From Cyanoderma ruficeps (lineage: Eukaryota; Chordata; Aves; Passeriformes; Timaliidae): DNA of 64,000 nt. This document shows, in pieces, positions 10,723 through 23,950 of this stretch; positions within the stretch are counted from its first letter, which is position 1; each line of letters begins with the position of its first letter. The DNA is taken from the NCBI GenBank assembly GCA_008694505.1, contig VZDJ01000090.1:9169521-9233520 (forward strand), in the 5' to 3' direction. A program made the position numbers and the translations under genes. The notes beneath the pieces were generated by a model. That model did not search any database, was not told the origin of the DNA, and worked only from the letters and a program-made list of their open reading frames with translations.

Positions 10723-13700
10723 AGATTGGAAAAATGTGCTTTCAAAGTGCTGCACTATCAACTGTCTGGCTGTATCTGTGATTTGACACTTAAAATGCTC
10801 ACCAGAAAAAAACACTTCTTGTCTGTAACACTGCAGATTTCCTGAGGGGCATGCAGAAGTCAAAAGACATTACTTCCCTGCAGTGACTAGGCAAATCTTG
10901 AGATCACTTGAAACAGTACTGAGGAAAGTACTAGCATTTTCCTTTTGGACATAAAGATGCTTCGGATAATATACTCATCCTATTCACCACTTTGTAAATT
11001 TGCTCAGAAATGTTTCCAAACAATGACTAAAGTGTCTCTAGAATGAGTATATAAGACACTACCATTGTGTCTGGAAACACCACAAATATTTGTCTAAGCT
11101 GGAGTAGACTTTTGATTTTTTAAAATACATATTTATTAATAGGAAAACTTTGTGGTAGGCATATTTTTTTTCCTTACACAGGAGAGCTTCCTTCCTGCTT
11201 GGGTATGTGTGCTTACTGCTGAAGTACATTGTAAATTCTGTGCTTTTTCTGCATAGAATGAGTCTCTTCTAAGTTTGCAAAAGCCACAATTTCTATTCAT
11301 GGAGTTGCCAGTCTTATGAGTGTGGTATAAAAACTATCCCATAATATCCCTCAGAGCCTTGAGTGGGGATGGTTGTCCTAAACCAGTCATCAGTCCAGGA
11401 TGATTGTTTCTTCTTGTATGCAAGCTGGGAACTGTGTATTTTAATCTCAGTTATGCCGTTGCGGGAGGTGTGAAATCACATTCCATCAGCTTCAGCGTGC
11501 AGTGCAGGGGTTGCTGTGTGAAGGAGCCTCAGGCTCTGGTTCAGTGCTTTGCTGGCTGGCACTGAGGAGCACTCTCTTGGGCTATGGCTTAGCAGTTTAT
11601 TTAGGGCTTGGCTGGGTGCTGCAGTGGGCTCTGGCAGCCTCTGATTTCTGTTTGGGAGGTGGTGGTTGCCATAGACCACAGTCAAGAGAGAATAGCCTTC
11701 CAAAGCAATAGGAGAAAGATAAGAGGGGCAGCAACAGTTATTTCATGAGATGTCCAAACTATTGTCTTTCTTATCCTGTTCCCAGGGTAGGAGGGGAAGT
11801 AATGCATGATAAGGAATGAATGATGCCTGCAAAAAAGCGTTATGATTGTTTCTGATCTATATAAATTCTAGCTAAGTTGAAGGCTGCTTCACAAAAGGAT
11901 GATGGAATTGACAGTTTTTTGCAGATAGGATGTTCGACATTTAGTTCCAAAGAACAATGGTTCTGTACATAAATTTGAGACTTTAACCTTTTTTAACTAC
12001 CTTTTGTGTTTACTAGAAGTCTGGGCTGACTTTATGTTGAATAGGAGTGTTTCTTTCTATTTTCTGATTTCAAATTTCTCTGAAAAGTTAGGTGTTTATA
12101 CAGTATTGAAAGTACTCTTAATAAAAAGAAAAAGATTCAAAGTGATCCAGCCTCTCCCCTCCCTATTTTTTCTCACCTAATCAGTCAGCCAGTCGTAGTT
12201 GATTGCATCTTATCTGTACCTGAACACACTCTATTTAATCAAGATTAAACTTGCTTTTACAAGTTGTAAAAATCTGTCAGTGGTAAAATTAAAAACAGTG
12301 TAATTTTTAGTTGGGCACTGTGTTTACCAAAGCTACAGAAAATTAATAAAACTGTTTATTAGACACCAAAATACATTTGTGAAAACAAGCTCTTTTCTTT
12401 CCCAAGGGCTTTCAGCTCAAAGAACAAGGTATAGGTTAGACTGATAGGAAGTGGGAAAACCAGAGGAGCAAAGAAGCAGAACAGAGAATTTTATGTATAT
12501 AAATCAGTAAAGAAGAAGAAGCTTTTTCAATATGCATTTGAAAAGGTAAGAAGATGCTCAGTTGGAATATGGCTATACATAAAGTTCCAAAGGAAAAAGA
12601 ATTTCATGAGTCTGAATCCTATTTTATTAGTCATGGACCTTATATTTTTCCCTGGTGTTAAAAAAATTGCATAGGATCAAATCTGTAACCTCAGTAACAA
12701 AAAAAGTAATTCTTCCTCGAGCAGTTGTAATAATTCAGTATAGGAGCCCTGAGTAATAATTTCTGGGGGTTTGTCATCATCTAGATTTCTAGAGATGGGT
12801 AAAGTGGGTTAATTAGGGAACCAATCTCCCTCGGGAGAGCTGGAGAATCTTCTTTCCAAGCCCTGAGTCTATCAGGGTACTGCCTTGCAACCTCAGTTGC
12901 ACCTGAACCCAGGACAGGAATTTCTGGTCTACACTGCTTGCACATTTGCCTTACTCACACATATTGGCAGGTATTGGAATTTTCCTTAGGAAGCTGGGGA
13001 GCTGAAATGTGGCAACACATAATCTCCTTGTAATTTTCTACTTAGCTGAGTTTACCACAAGGCTAAAGGAAGATTTTTTTTTTTTTTTTACGGAAGATTT
13101 GGAGACTTTTTTGTGAGCAAGACTTTACTCTCAGCATAATAAAATTTTAAGTACTTTTGGGAAATATTTAGGAGCATTGCTGTGCCACAGTTTCTCCCTG
13201 TATTGCCAGGTAACCACATACATAATGCTCACAGCAGCACTGGCTTGGGGGAGAAAGGCTGTCCTGGTCAGGATGGGTCATGCTGGCTCTTCCCTTCCTG
13301 CTGCTGTAAGTCCCAGGGTGGTCATGCTTTACCCTAAGTGTCTGTGGCAGGCATTGGCACAGTGCTCTGGGTCCAAGGGGAGATGGTTTTGTTCATGACA
13401 AGTGGAGAATCAGAGAAAGGGCATAAGCACTTCTTTTTTACTGTATTTTTACCTACGTTGGGAAGAATGACCAAATGGCTCTGGATTTCGTACTGTTTTG
13501 GTGTATTTAGCCTACAAACATCTGAAGCAGCTTTGACTTTTGTCAGGTGCTTGAATGGCTCAGGCAGAGATTGCTGAGACTGTTTACAACAGCTCAGATA
13601 TGGAACAGCTGTTAAACTTCTGGATTTTTGTAACATTGTTAATATAATTAGGTTGCATACAATTCACTGTTCCAATCTAATTTTTCAGTGATGCTGCTGT

Positions 13701-14280
13701 TGACATTCTGTAGTGAACATTATCATCCCTCTGTACAGCTAAAACTTGAACATCTTTTTCTACTGCTGAATGATTTTCTTGCCTTTTCTTTTAGAGAAAC
13801 ATATCTTTTTAAAAATTTCATCTTGCAAGAAAGAACGTCCCCAAAACATTCCTACTGCATACACATTCAAAGAGCTCTCTGTTCAAAAGCAGAAGCCTAA
13901 TTGTTAGTGAGTCACTTGCAATGTCTGATTCTTTTAGATATACTGCAGATGAGATCTAGGCAAAGATAAAAGGAATTTTAATCCTGAATTGAGGAGAGCA
14001 GCTTTACAGTAATTGCTTGACCACACATGAAGTTATTGTTTTAAAATCTTCTTTGAAAAGAACAGATTTCACTGTTTAATGTAACCCTTACTCCAGTTGG
14101 GTTTAATTCAGGATAAATGGTTTGGCTTTTTCTCAGCAGGTGCAATTTGATATTGACACATGTACAATGGTTCCAGCGCTGTTATCCTGAATTTTTTTTT
14201 GTGTCCTTTAATCACCTGCTGATCCAGTATTTCCTCCATTTTTTTCTCCTTGTGTAAATACTCAGCGACCTCATCTCTGT
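10723..14280. other. Non-coding stretch, no gene seen
   Basis: There is unique sequence with a mildly GC-richer patch at 11450-11720 and a 16-T homopolymer at 13074-13089. Open frames near 11.5 and 13.3-13.6 kb are open on both strands at once and show no family signature. No transposon fragment was recognised. Confidence 0.6.
13074..13089 (+). repeat. Poly(T) homopolymer (16 T)
   Basis: An uninterrupted T-run is flanked on both sides by GGAAGATTT-like sequence. It is a simple repeat with no element attached. Confidence 0.9.
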
Positions 14281-14480
14281 GCACAGGAGAGGAGTGCAGG
14301 GCAGCTGGCAGCCTCACACGTGGTGCTCCTCCCTCCTCCCCTCCCCGCCCCCCAGACACTGGGGTCTGAATAGTTCTTAATGAAATTTGCATATTCATGG
14401 CAATAAAGTCTTAAGCACAGGAAACCAACATGCAGAGTTGCATTAATATCGTAAGGTCTACAGTTCAGGGGTTGTATGTG
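14281..14480. promoter_or_regulatory. GC-rich patch beside a perfect octamer motif
   Basis: A short C-rich tract (about 14325-14352) is followed by unique sequence with a perfect ATTTGCAT octamer at 14385-14392, directly followed by ATTCATGG. The octamer is the known POU-family binding site. The combination resembles a small regulatory element, but this is inference from motifs only. Confidence 0.25.
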
Positions 14481-17400
14481 CAAACTGTTCCCATGGCTGT
14501 GTCTGTATTAGTCCAAGATCAGTCTTCCAACAGTGGCCAAGTGCTTTTACGTGCAGCACAATGACACCTTGTGTGTGTGTTTTGCCATTTCTGTTGGTCT
14601 CGCACTAGTTAGGGACGTGCATGAGTTTGATAACCTTCACCCATCTATTGTGTGAATGAGGTAAATGACATGTTCCTCATTTCATAGGTAGGGACAGATG
14701 AACTGACTTCCTCGTGAGCAAACAGAAGTTGTGTTGCAGAGCCAGAAATGCTTCCTCTGGCTACTAATCCGGTCCTCAGCAATGTGGCTGGGAGGGGATT
14801 TTGTTGTGTGTAATGTCTTTGTTGGAAATTTGTACAGAAGTTTTGCAGTTCTTCAGGGACAAATTAACAGCAGCTGTCTCCTGATTTTCAGATTTTGTCC
14901 AGCTCACATATGTGAATTGTGTGACCAGTGTAGAGTGCAAACCTTGGGATTCCTGCTCTGCAGGCATCCCTTGACTCAGTATCAATACTTCTGAGAAGGA
15001 AGTATTCCTTCGATTTTTTTTTTTTTTGTCCCATCTTTTCTTAAAAGTCTCTTGAAGGAAAAAACCAAAACCTCCATATTCCCACTGTCCACATTTAACT
15101 AAAACTCAATTGCTGGAAATTGTCTGGTATTGCTTGTCCTAACCCAGTACACATGAAAAATAGTGTGTTACCCTTCTCCTGTGACCTTTTTTCTCATTTT
15201 CATATTTGCACACTTGCAAGGCCACCCTAACAACAGCCTTCTTATCAAATAATGCCAATCCTTCAACTTTCCTTGGCAGTAGGTTTCTAGACACCCACCC
15301 TTTCCTATTGCTTTCCTTTGGAGCTTCTCTCCTTTCCAATTCATGCAGGTGGTCTCCCTCTTCATCAGTGTCCCCAGCAAGTCCCTTCACTTTGTAATGG
15401 CTTCATCACATACTTGGTGACAGAACTGTCAGCCAACATATGAAGTCTAAAGCATTTGGTGTGAAACGAGACAAAAAATTCCACTTGCTGGACATTGATT
15501 TCTAAATTTTATTGACGCCCACTTAACCACTAAGTTGTATTTGTAGGTTGTTTCATACCCTCCTTATGCCTCTGTTCATCAATCCCCATGTCTGTATAGT
15601 TCACTTATTTTGATTGCCCCTTTTTTTCCTCTTTTGGATTATTATTAGTAATTGTATTTCTCCTGGTTTTGTGTTTTTAGTGAAACTTTATATATACCTC
15701 TATGTCAGTTTTCCCTAATTTCTTTATTTTTATGATTACCTTGTCTTCTTTTGATTTCACTTAATTTAGCTTTACTCATCTGAGAATGTCTTATCATAAC
15801 CTAAAAACAGGTGAGAAGCACATCTCCAATGAGAACTCCACCAGCTGACGTTTTCAGGTTCTTCTGTCCAGGCTGTGTAACTGATATGTTACAGTATGAA
15901 CATAAGCAGAAAATCATTTCAAAACTATCCCTGAGCATCCTCCTTATACCTTTCCACTGTGTCTGCTGTCATCATCAAAAAACTATGCAAATTTAGTGTT
16001 CTTCAGTTTCCATTTTGCAGAGGTTCAGGTTTTGTCTACACAGAATTGGTTTACTTTAACTAATGCTGGTGGCATTAACATTGGAGACATAAATCTAATG
16101 TTTTGCTACAAGATTTCAAGGAACCTGTCCCTAACTTCATACTTTCTTTGTGTTTTAATAGTAAGAATAAAGTTAACATGAGAGTGCTGCACTGTTTTGC
16201 AATCACAGCTCCATTTTGGTGTACAGGCACAGTCTACAGCATTAGAAGAGATAAATTTCTCTCTACAGTGTTGTCAATTTTCCCCATATTTTTATTAATC
16301 ATAATTTTTTAAAAAGGGGGTATGGCATCTGAATCTCCAGAAAGAGTACTCTAAAATTTTAAAATTTATCTCTGAATAAAGAGAGTAAAGCCTGCATGAA
16401 TTTAACTTTTTCTCTGCAAGCCTTCAAATATCCTGTCTTCAGCACATGTCCAGGTCACATTCTGTAACCAGTCTACTTGTCCTTTCTCCACCCATCTGTT
16501 TTTCTTTGATCACATTTTTGCAAAAGAGTGAAGGAAAAGCACTATAAAGCTGATGGTCTTTGTTTCCCATAATCTGTGATTGTGATTTTATCTAATAACT
16601 TGTCTAACAGCTTTGTTTTCAATTCAGGCTTTAGAAAAATTTAGTTATAGTCAAATTGATCTCATGACTGCCATGTAAATGAGCATTGGCATCTACTCTC
16701 ACTCTCTTGAGAGAAGATCAATTTTTAAGCTGCGTCATTTAGTCATAGCTTAATATAGAAAAAATCGACTGGTTGAAACATTTATTGTCTCATATGGAAA
16801 AAAAAAATACATGAAATTTCAGCCCTGGCAATAACATCAGTGGTTACTAAAGGCTGAGGGTTTTGGCTTGCCACTAATACAGTTGCCATCAAGTCAACTG
16901 AAAGTCCCATGCTGCCTCCAGAAACACTTATATCAGACTTTTAGGTAAGAGTATACAACGTATGTATAATTCCTTTACTCTCAGTAAATACTTAAGTTCT
17001 CTTTCTCATGTTATTTCCTTGAAAAAGTCCAAATATAGAAGATAGCTCTTTAAAGAAAGGGATTGTAACATGAAAGAGAGAATCTAGAAACCTGGGAGGA
17101 TATTTTTTATTATAAAAATGTATTTTCTCAGCCTACCTTCATAATTTTGTTTACTTCTCAGACCAAAACATTGCAGGGCTGCTGATCTGAATACCAGCAG
17201 GTTAAAAGTGTATGTGCAGGAAGATTTTTATTTTTAGTTCAGCTCAAAAGGATGTGCATCATAGCTATATTTCTACTAATGATATTTGACTGAAGATAAT
17301 ATATTGTTTCAGATAAATAAAGGGAAGCATTATTGTAAAAAATGACAAGTTTTTTAAGGTTTTAATACAGTTAAAGGCTTTTTTACTGATAAAGAAATCA

Positions 17401-18259
17401 TAGAGAATATAGAATGCTATTGAAGGGGGAAATGTAGTGAAAAGAAAATAAGAGATAAATAATAATTGATCCTTTTCTTCAAGTCCTAAAGGTTAAAAAT
17501 TAAGAGTATAGGGAAAAATAATGCATTTGTGAGAGAGAATATTGCACCTCAAACATGGAGCTCTAAGAGTTAATATCAGATTATGCAAGTAGTTTGAACT
17601 AGCCTGTGATTTTGTGCTGCTTGTTAGATATCAGGAGAGGGAGCAGATTGTCTTGTTTTCAAAAATGTGATATAGTGTCATGTGTGAAAGTCAAGCTCCC
17701 TCTCCTCCCTCTTGGAAGCTGTACTTGTTTCTTTTATTAGTGGAAATTTAAATGAAATTTACAATGATACCTTGATATAGACTAAAATGTGTCTAACTTC
17801 TAGAGAGCATGCCTACTGTGGTTACTTACTGAGGTTAACCATCCCCTCTTTCTGACAAAAGCCAGGACTCTCAGACTTATTCTGGCAGAAATTTGGGGGT
17901 GTTTAAGCCCTTTTCGTAGCATATGTAGAATGAGCAGAAAAGTCAGCTTTGTTGTGTCAGTTCAAAGGAAATTTTTTTCCCTGGAGCAGCTGTCAAGGGA
18001 ACTAATGAAACACTGAGCATTTGTTAACTAACAAGATTGGTGAATAGTGAGTAACTAATTTAAATGGCAGGCAGCAGCTTTCTATGAAAACCTCCATTTT
18101 TTTGGTGACTGTAGGTGTAATAATGATTGCAATCACTGCTGTCATTGGGGGCAGACTGTTCTCTTTACCTCTTCAGCCTCTTGAAGTGGCCAGAGGGAAA
18201 CATGGGAACAGTACAGCAGAGCAGTAGTTAGCATATGATAGTAAAAATTTGCTCTTGCC
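14481..18259. other. Non-coding stretch, no gene seen
   Basis: This is mostly unique AT-rich sequence. The part from about 15120 to 15800 is pyrimidine-rich on the plus strand. A short (GT)n run lies at 14570-14580 and a T-run at about 15016-15028. No gene or repeat family was recognised. Confidence 0.6.
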
Positions 18260-18284
18260 ATTATTTTGCAGCTGGCAGAGGCAC

Positions 18285-18870
18285 AGGCAGCCGAAGTGTT
18301 GATAATTAATGTGGCTGGGTGGGTAACAGCCGCTGTTCCGCTGTCAGTACCGAGGGCAGCAGATGTTTACCTCAACAGGGGAATGTCTGAAAAACAAACC
18401 ACAGCTGGTCCTAAGTGCCTGACCGAGACTTGGTGCTGCCGCCAGTGGAGAGGACGGCCAGGCCTGAGAGTGTCACTCGGACAGGTCTGAGAATGTCACC
18501 TCGGTGAGGAAAGGCGGCCGCTCCCTCCTGCTGTGGGCGGGTGAGGGACAGCCAGGCTCCCACAGAGCTCCAGCAGGGGCTGTGGGTAATTACAGCTCTG
18601 CCTTGGTCACTGGCTCCTCGGCAGCAATGACAGCAGCCAGTGGCTGCCAAAACCACAGGTTTTGAGTGGCATCCCAGCAGGTGCCCAGGGCATGGCCATG
18701 CTGGGCCTTGCAGGGTCCAGTGCTGAACAAAGCAGACCTGTGCGAGGCACTGCAGGTCCTCCTGTAGCATGGGGCTCTTCCCTTGTGTCAGGAGAGGTAA
18801 ATGTCTCGTGGGGGACACAGGCACTACCAGCCAGTTCAGCACCTTCAGCCAGGGAGAGACTTGGGCTGGA
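18285..18870. promoter_or_regulatory. GC- and CpG-rich patch (weak CpG-island candidate)
   Basis: This is the most GC-rich stretch of the window. By hand count, about 12 CpG dinucleotides fall within 18290-18540, including a GCGGCCGC (NotI) site near 18514; the rest of the window has long spans with almost none. GC stays high but CpG thins out after 18560. It might be a degraded CpG island or the promoter of an unannotated transcript. Long frames here (one of 169 codons on the minus strand, 18411-18920) are open mainly because GC-rich sequence has few stops; the product has no recognised domain. No TATA box or splice pattern settles direction. Confidence 0.35.
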
Positions 18871-21800
18871 CTGATGGGAAATGATAAGACAGGGCTGGGG
18901 TTTGAATTGTGCAGAGCCAAATGGGATCTCCATTTAGAGTGACAAAATTAAATCCCCTCTATAATGTAGACCCTCACATGCTTTTCTTAGTGCCTACAAC
19001 AGGGAATCTCCTTCTCTTATTAAAAAAACAGGAACAGATGGTGCTGCCCACAACTCTTTCCAATCCCTTTATTCCGTAGCCTTTTTGTAAGCAAATTTGA
19101 AGAGGATCTGGAGGGTTAAACTTGCTTCTCTTCCTCTTGATCTTGATCAAATTTAAATTTAGCCCTCATCTCTTCGGAGAGTCTGCACCCCACAGGGTGT
19201 TATCAAACTCTAGATAAAAGGTAGAATCCACCTGTGACTGGCATGAAAACTGTGCCACCAAGCAGAACAAAATGGTGAATGGCTGCAGGATCAGCGTGCA
19301 GAACTGTCTTCTTGCTAAAGTGGTTGTCTTTTACTAGTTGACTATAGCAAATGATTCCCTCTTTAAAGGCAAATAACCATACAAGTAACCATATTCAGCC
19401 CCCCACCCTCCCTTTTGTTTTCATAGGTTAACCATTTCAACAGGAAGCAAAAAAAGCATTTCTACCAACAGCAGGCACTATCAAGATTTTCATAGCAACT
19501 GATGTTTTATGATGCGTTCACACAGAAGGGGAGGAATGGATGTACCACACATCCTTCTGTAATGCTAGGTCATGGCACAGAGTAGGATATAAAAATGGCT
19601 TTGTCACATCTTCCTTTCATCAGATGCCAATCCAGGAAATGTTCTGTGAAGCCTGGGAGATATTAGAAGAAAAGAACATCTTAATTTTTATATCTTTGTC
19701 AGGACTGTGTGTGCTGCAGGCCAACAGGCTATGGCAGATCTGGGTATGCCCAGAAAGATTCTTAGGCAACCAATACAATATAACATAAATTGGATGCTTG
19801 CAAATTTTAAATGCTTTTCGGGTTTAGTGGTGACTTGGTAAAACAAATTTCATAACCTGTCCATATGCAGACTATGGATATAAAGGTCCTGCACATGTTT
19901 ATGATGTTATTTTCTAAATCTGCATGTATTTCCAGTTTTAGGAAAAATCTGACTTCAACCAAAGGCAATGCCAGTTATATGAAAATCACCTGTCATTAAT
20001 CTGAGAGGCCCTGTCCCTGTCATTGCCTCTCAAGAACATCCTGAGTCAATGACCAGTTATTGAAAGATGCAGTTCCGAGTACCTTTAGGAGACCCAAAAT
20101 AAAGTAACATTCACAAAGGTGTGGTAGTGACCAAGGTGTCTTTATTACACAGTTCAATGACTGCTTGTGCACTCCATGTCTTCTGCCAACTCTATTAGCT
20201 GCTTGCTCTGAGAAGTAATACATTTAATAAAAAAAAAAGGAAAAATACTATTCTGTGTTCAAACGTCCTAAAAATATCCATTTAAATATATTTTTACACA
20301 AATTCCATAGGTTGACAAGCTTGTATTTGAGAAAAAATGACATTTCCTAATCCTGTATTTGATTTTCTCTGTTATGGACTAAATCCAATTGCCTAGAGTG
20401 GAATAAACCTTGGTAAAATATGATATTTGTCTTTGTTAATCATGCAGAACACCCACAGCTCAAAAAAAAAAATACCGAGGTGGAATAATGAAGCCTCAAT
20501 ATGCATCCTAGCAAATAAATTCTGGAAGAAATGGGCCCCGTGCTAATAGCCAATCCAATAAGTTCCTCCTGCTGGAAGACCTACTGGAAAACTTTAGATG
20601 TGGATTATTGCTTTTTTGGGTTTTTTCCCCCTTCCCCCAGCAGTTCTCTTGCACAGGTTTTTCAAACATATTTTCATATTCAGAAGGTGTAGTAATGTTT
20701 TTACTCTCCCACAAGTGCACGTCCTTTGCACAGTTCACCAGTGGCTCCCCAGTTTCTTCCCAAAGGTGACCCAGATTCCCCCCCTTGGTATCCGTGTCTC
20801 ATTAGGGATGGCCATGCTAATGGATAGGGTCACAGTGCTGGGGCTGCCCTGATGTGTGTCCTACACCTATGCCCTTGCCAGAAAATAACCTGCTCAATCA
20901 GAAATTTGAGGAACAGTGTTAATGAGTACACTTGCTAGCTAGCACACCTTATCCTTCTCTTTGCAGACTGCAAGATCATCTTTGGCATCACTCTTGGCAG
21001 ATGTGACTCTTTGGCCTCATGGGTTTCCTGATCTTATTACCCTAAGGATACACAAAGTCTTAGATGAGTTGCATTTTCACAAAGGTGATGATAACACAGG
21101 AAAACCAGAACACCTGTGTTCTCCTTACTTGCCTATAGACCATGGATATTTATTTGATCCATCTAACCCAGCCCCACCATCTCCAGTGCAATGGAGATGA
21201 TCCATGTAAGGAAGGCTTTGGTGGCTTTGCTGGAATCTAAGCTCTGAAGTACAATGGTCCAGCACAGTGTGTTCCCTGCCCTGGGTCTGGAGGCTTCCTG
21301 CAGGCTGGATATTAGTGGGACTGACTCCTACCACTCACTATCATGTTTTATAAAAGGAGATTATAGTCTGGCAATTCTGCCTTTCTTCTTAGTCAGTTAA
21401 TAAGCAAATTAGCAGCATTGACTCACACCACCTATAATGAATGCATAACTTCCCCTTTTGTCTTTTACTCTAATACTTTCCTTCTTTTTTTAATTGAAAA
21501 TCAGTTTGATTTCAACGGGTTTTTTTTCCGTCAATCCATGTTTCTCAATCCTTGTTGTCTGGAATCTCACTGTTCCTGAGTTACTCCTTGCTGGTGAGTA
21601 GGCCACAGTCATTTCAGCAGACCCATATACTACAAATTAGGTATTCTCATTGTAGCCACTTTTATCTCATCAATTTACGTTGAATCTGTTAGTGTTTGCC
21701 TGTTGTTAAAAAAATTGATACTGCTTTATCCATTTATTTGCTATTTTCAAAATCTGTTTGCTTTTATTTAGTAGGCGTCTTTAAATACAAAAGACCTTCT

Positions 21801-23352
21801 AGTGATCCTGATAGCTTCCAAGTTTGTCTTGGGCAGAACAAAAAAGTTTCAAGGTGGAAAAGGACCCACCAGCACACAAGCTGTCCAGTGAGCTGCAAAA
21901 CTTCATCTGCAGTAAGCTTTTCTCTGTTACTGAGAATAATTTTGATGCCTTGTGGAACTGGGTTATCAATTAGACAGTCTAATGTGATAATTCTCATCTC
22001 CTAGTCAAACAAGTACTGCCTAAGAATTCTAGTCAAAAACACATTCTTTGATTTATTGTATGCAAGTTGCTTGTTTGTATTACAGATGATATGTAGTGAG
22101 CCCTGAGGCAAAGATAGATAGTAGTGGGCAAGAATCAGTTCTTTATTTTACACCCCTGACTAACCTTTGGTCATCACAGGCACTGTGGGATTGTTCAGTA
22201 GCTAGCACAGAGTACTTCCTCATTGGAAGAATTAAAATAAGAAAGGCTGAGTGTTGAATAAAAATGCACATTTCATAAAGTTTTTCAAGATAATTACTGG
22301 CGCTAAAATTCTGGGGTTTTTAGGATTCATGGAAATTCTTGCAAATAAATTGCTGATGAACTGAATGTACGTGAAGGACTAATTTTGACCTCCTTGAATA
22401 ATGATAGTGCTAACTTGGTACTTTCTTTTTGTGTATATGTTAATGAATGACTTTTTGTACTACTTGACTAGATCTAATTTGTGGCATTCTTTCATGTTCC
22501 TGGCAGCCAAGTCACATTTTCCCTCCTGAGTGTGTCACTGAGATTACCTATCCCTTATAATCACCAAAAATCAAAAGGATTTTGCGATAGCATGGGGAAG
22601 AGTGGTGTATTGAGGTGTATTTCAAGGGCCTGTGTGTAGCACTCTTTGCATTTTTCCTTTTAAGCTTGGTTCTGGAGGGTTTTTCTTTAAGATCTAAATG
22701 CTCAGCAGGGGTGCCATTTTGACTTTGAAGAAAATATCTGCTTTTTCTGATAGAATTAATTTGATCCAAATAATAAATGTTCAGCTTTCACAAACTGCTC
22801 AGAAATGCATGTCAATAGTGATGGTGGAACTGTGTCTTTGTCAAAACTAATATCTCACGGTTACTGGATTATTACAGTTATATCAACTGGAATTCTTTCA
22901 ATAATTCCTGGAAATTGTCAGGATGGCTCACATTTTAATTGCAATTTCACCAATACAATACTTTGTTAAATTTACATATTTTGGGATGTGGGATTTAAGA
23001 TTGGGGTTGGGTTGGGTTTTTTGGTGGTTTGTTGTTGTTGTTGTTTTTTCTGTTACATCACTATATTTTTGATAGCTAAGCCGTGCTTTCTGAGCAAAGG
23101 AGTTTATTTTTGCTTTGCACTTGTCCTTTTCTCTGGGAAAATAAACTGATTTGTGAATTCATAAAAAAAAACCAAAGAGCCTTAAATTTCAAGCTGGTTT
23201 TGGTGTCTTGGAACACTTCTATCCTCCACAGTCTGGGAGCTGGACCAAGACAAAAATATTCACATAAGCTGTTAAGCCATTGGAGTGAGATTCTGACTTA
23301 GCTGATACAAACATATTTTATTGATTTCAGTGAGACAACTCTTTCTATGACT
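18871..23352. other. Non-coding stretch, no gene seen
   Basis: There is unique sequence with short conflicting open frames. A G-rich run followed by (GTT)n lies at 22983-23046. No RNA gene or transposon fragment was recognised before the LTR at 23353. Confidence 0.6.
22983..23046 (+). repeat. G-run cluster and (GTT)n simple repeat
   Basis: Five runs of three or four G's lie at 22983-23016, followed by T-rich sequence and a (GTT)n run at 23031-23046. One inter-run spacer is 10 bases, so it is an imperfect quadruplex candidate. This GT-rich texture recurs elsewhere in the window. Confidence 0.7.
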
Positions 23353-23624
23353 TGTCTGGTTTTGACTGGGGTAGGGTAATTTTCCTTGCAGCAACTAGTA
23401 TGGGACTATGTTTTGGATTTGTGCTGGAAACAGTGGTATTGAAACAGGGATGTTGTACTGCTGAGCAGGGCTTGCACTATGTCAAGACCTTTTCTGCTCC
23501 TTATCCCACCAGTGAGTAAGCTGAGGGTGCTCAGAGAATTTTGAGGGGACACAGATGGGACAGCTGACCACAAGTGACCAGTGTCAATGTCAGTATCCCA
23601 CACTGCCTGCCATCATGCCCAGCA

Positions 23625-23630
23625 TATAAA
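23625..23630 (+). promoter_or_regulatory. TATA box of the ERVL-type LTR
   Basis: TATAAA sits in the context AGCATATAAAG at the usual place in this LTR type, about 200 bases before its ATTAAA poly(A) signal. It marks the U3/R border region. Present activity is unknown. Confidence 0.6.
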
Positions 23631-23826
23631 GTGTGGAGAAGAAGGGGAGACATTTGGAGTGATGATAGTAATTTTCCCAAGTCCCTGCTACTTGTGATGG
23701 AGCTCCACTCTTCTGGGAATAACCAAACACCTGCCTACCCATGGGAAGAGATGAAGGAATTCTTTGTTTTGATTTGCTTTACTTTGCTTTGCTTTACCTT
23801 GCTTGTGCACCCCTTTTGTTTTAACT

Positions 23827-23832
23827 ATTAAA
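23827..23832 (+). terminator. Poly(A) signal of the ERVL-type LTR
   Basis: ATTAAA within CTATTAAACTGTC is the conserved poly(A) signal position of this LTR type. Confidence 0.55.
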
Positions 23833-23950
23833 CTGTCTTTATCTCAACCCACAAGTCTTCTTTTGCTCTTCCAACATTTTTCCTAATGCCAATAAAGGAG
23901 CAAGTGAGCAGCTGGTGGTATTGGTTGCTGGCTGGAGTTAAACCATGATG

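Larger units (their letters stand above)
23353..23950 (+). mobile_element. Solo LTR of an avian ERVL-type endogenous retrovirus
   Basis: The element begins TGTCTGGTTTTGACTGGG and ends near GGAGTTAAACCATGA, matching the start and end of a widespread avian ERVL LTR type. Between them lie the familiar blocks in order: CTATGTTTTGGATTTGTGC, a GCTGAGCAGGGCTTGC block, GGGACAGCTGACC, a TATA box (23625-23630), GATGGAGCTCCAC, and ATTAAACTGTCTTTATCTC with an ATTAAA poly(A) signal at 23827-23832. The length of about 600 bases is near full for such LTRs. No gag, pol, primer-binding site or polypurine tract adjoins it, so it is a solo LTR left by recombination. An open frame at 23574-23831 lies wholly inside the LTR and is not a gene. 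A clean target-site duplication was not found, so the ends are approximate to a few bases. Confidence 0.88.

Noticed and set aside
18411..18920. 169-codon open frame on the minus strand
   Set aside because: GC-rich sequence has few stop codons; the product has no recognised domain, and another minus-strand frame and a plus-strand frame overlap it.
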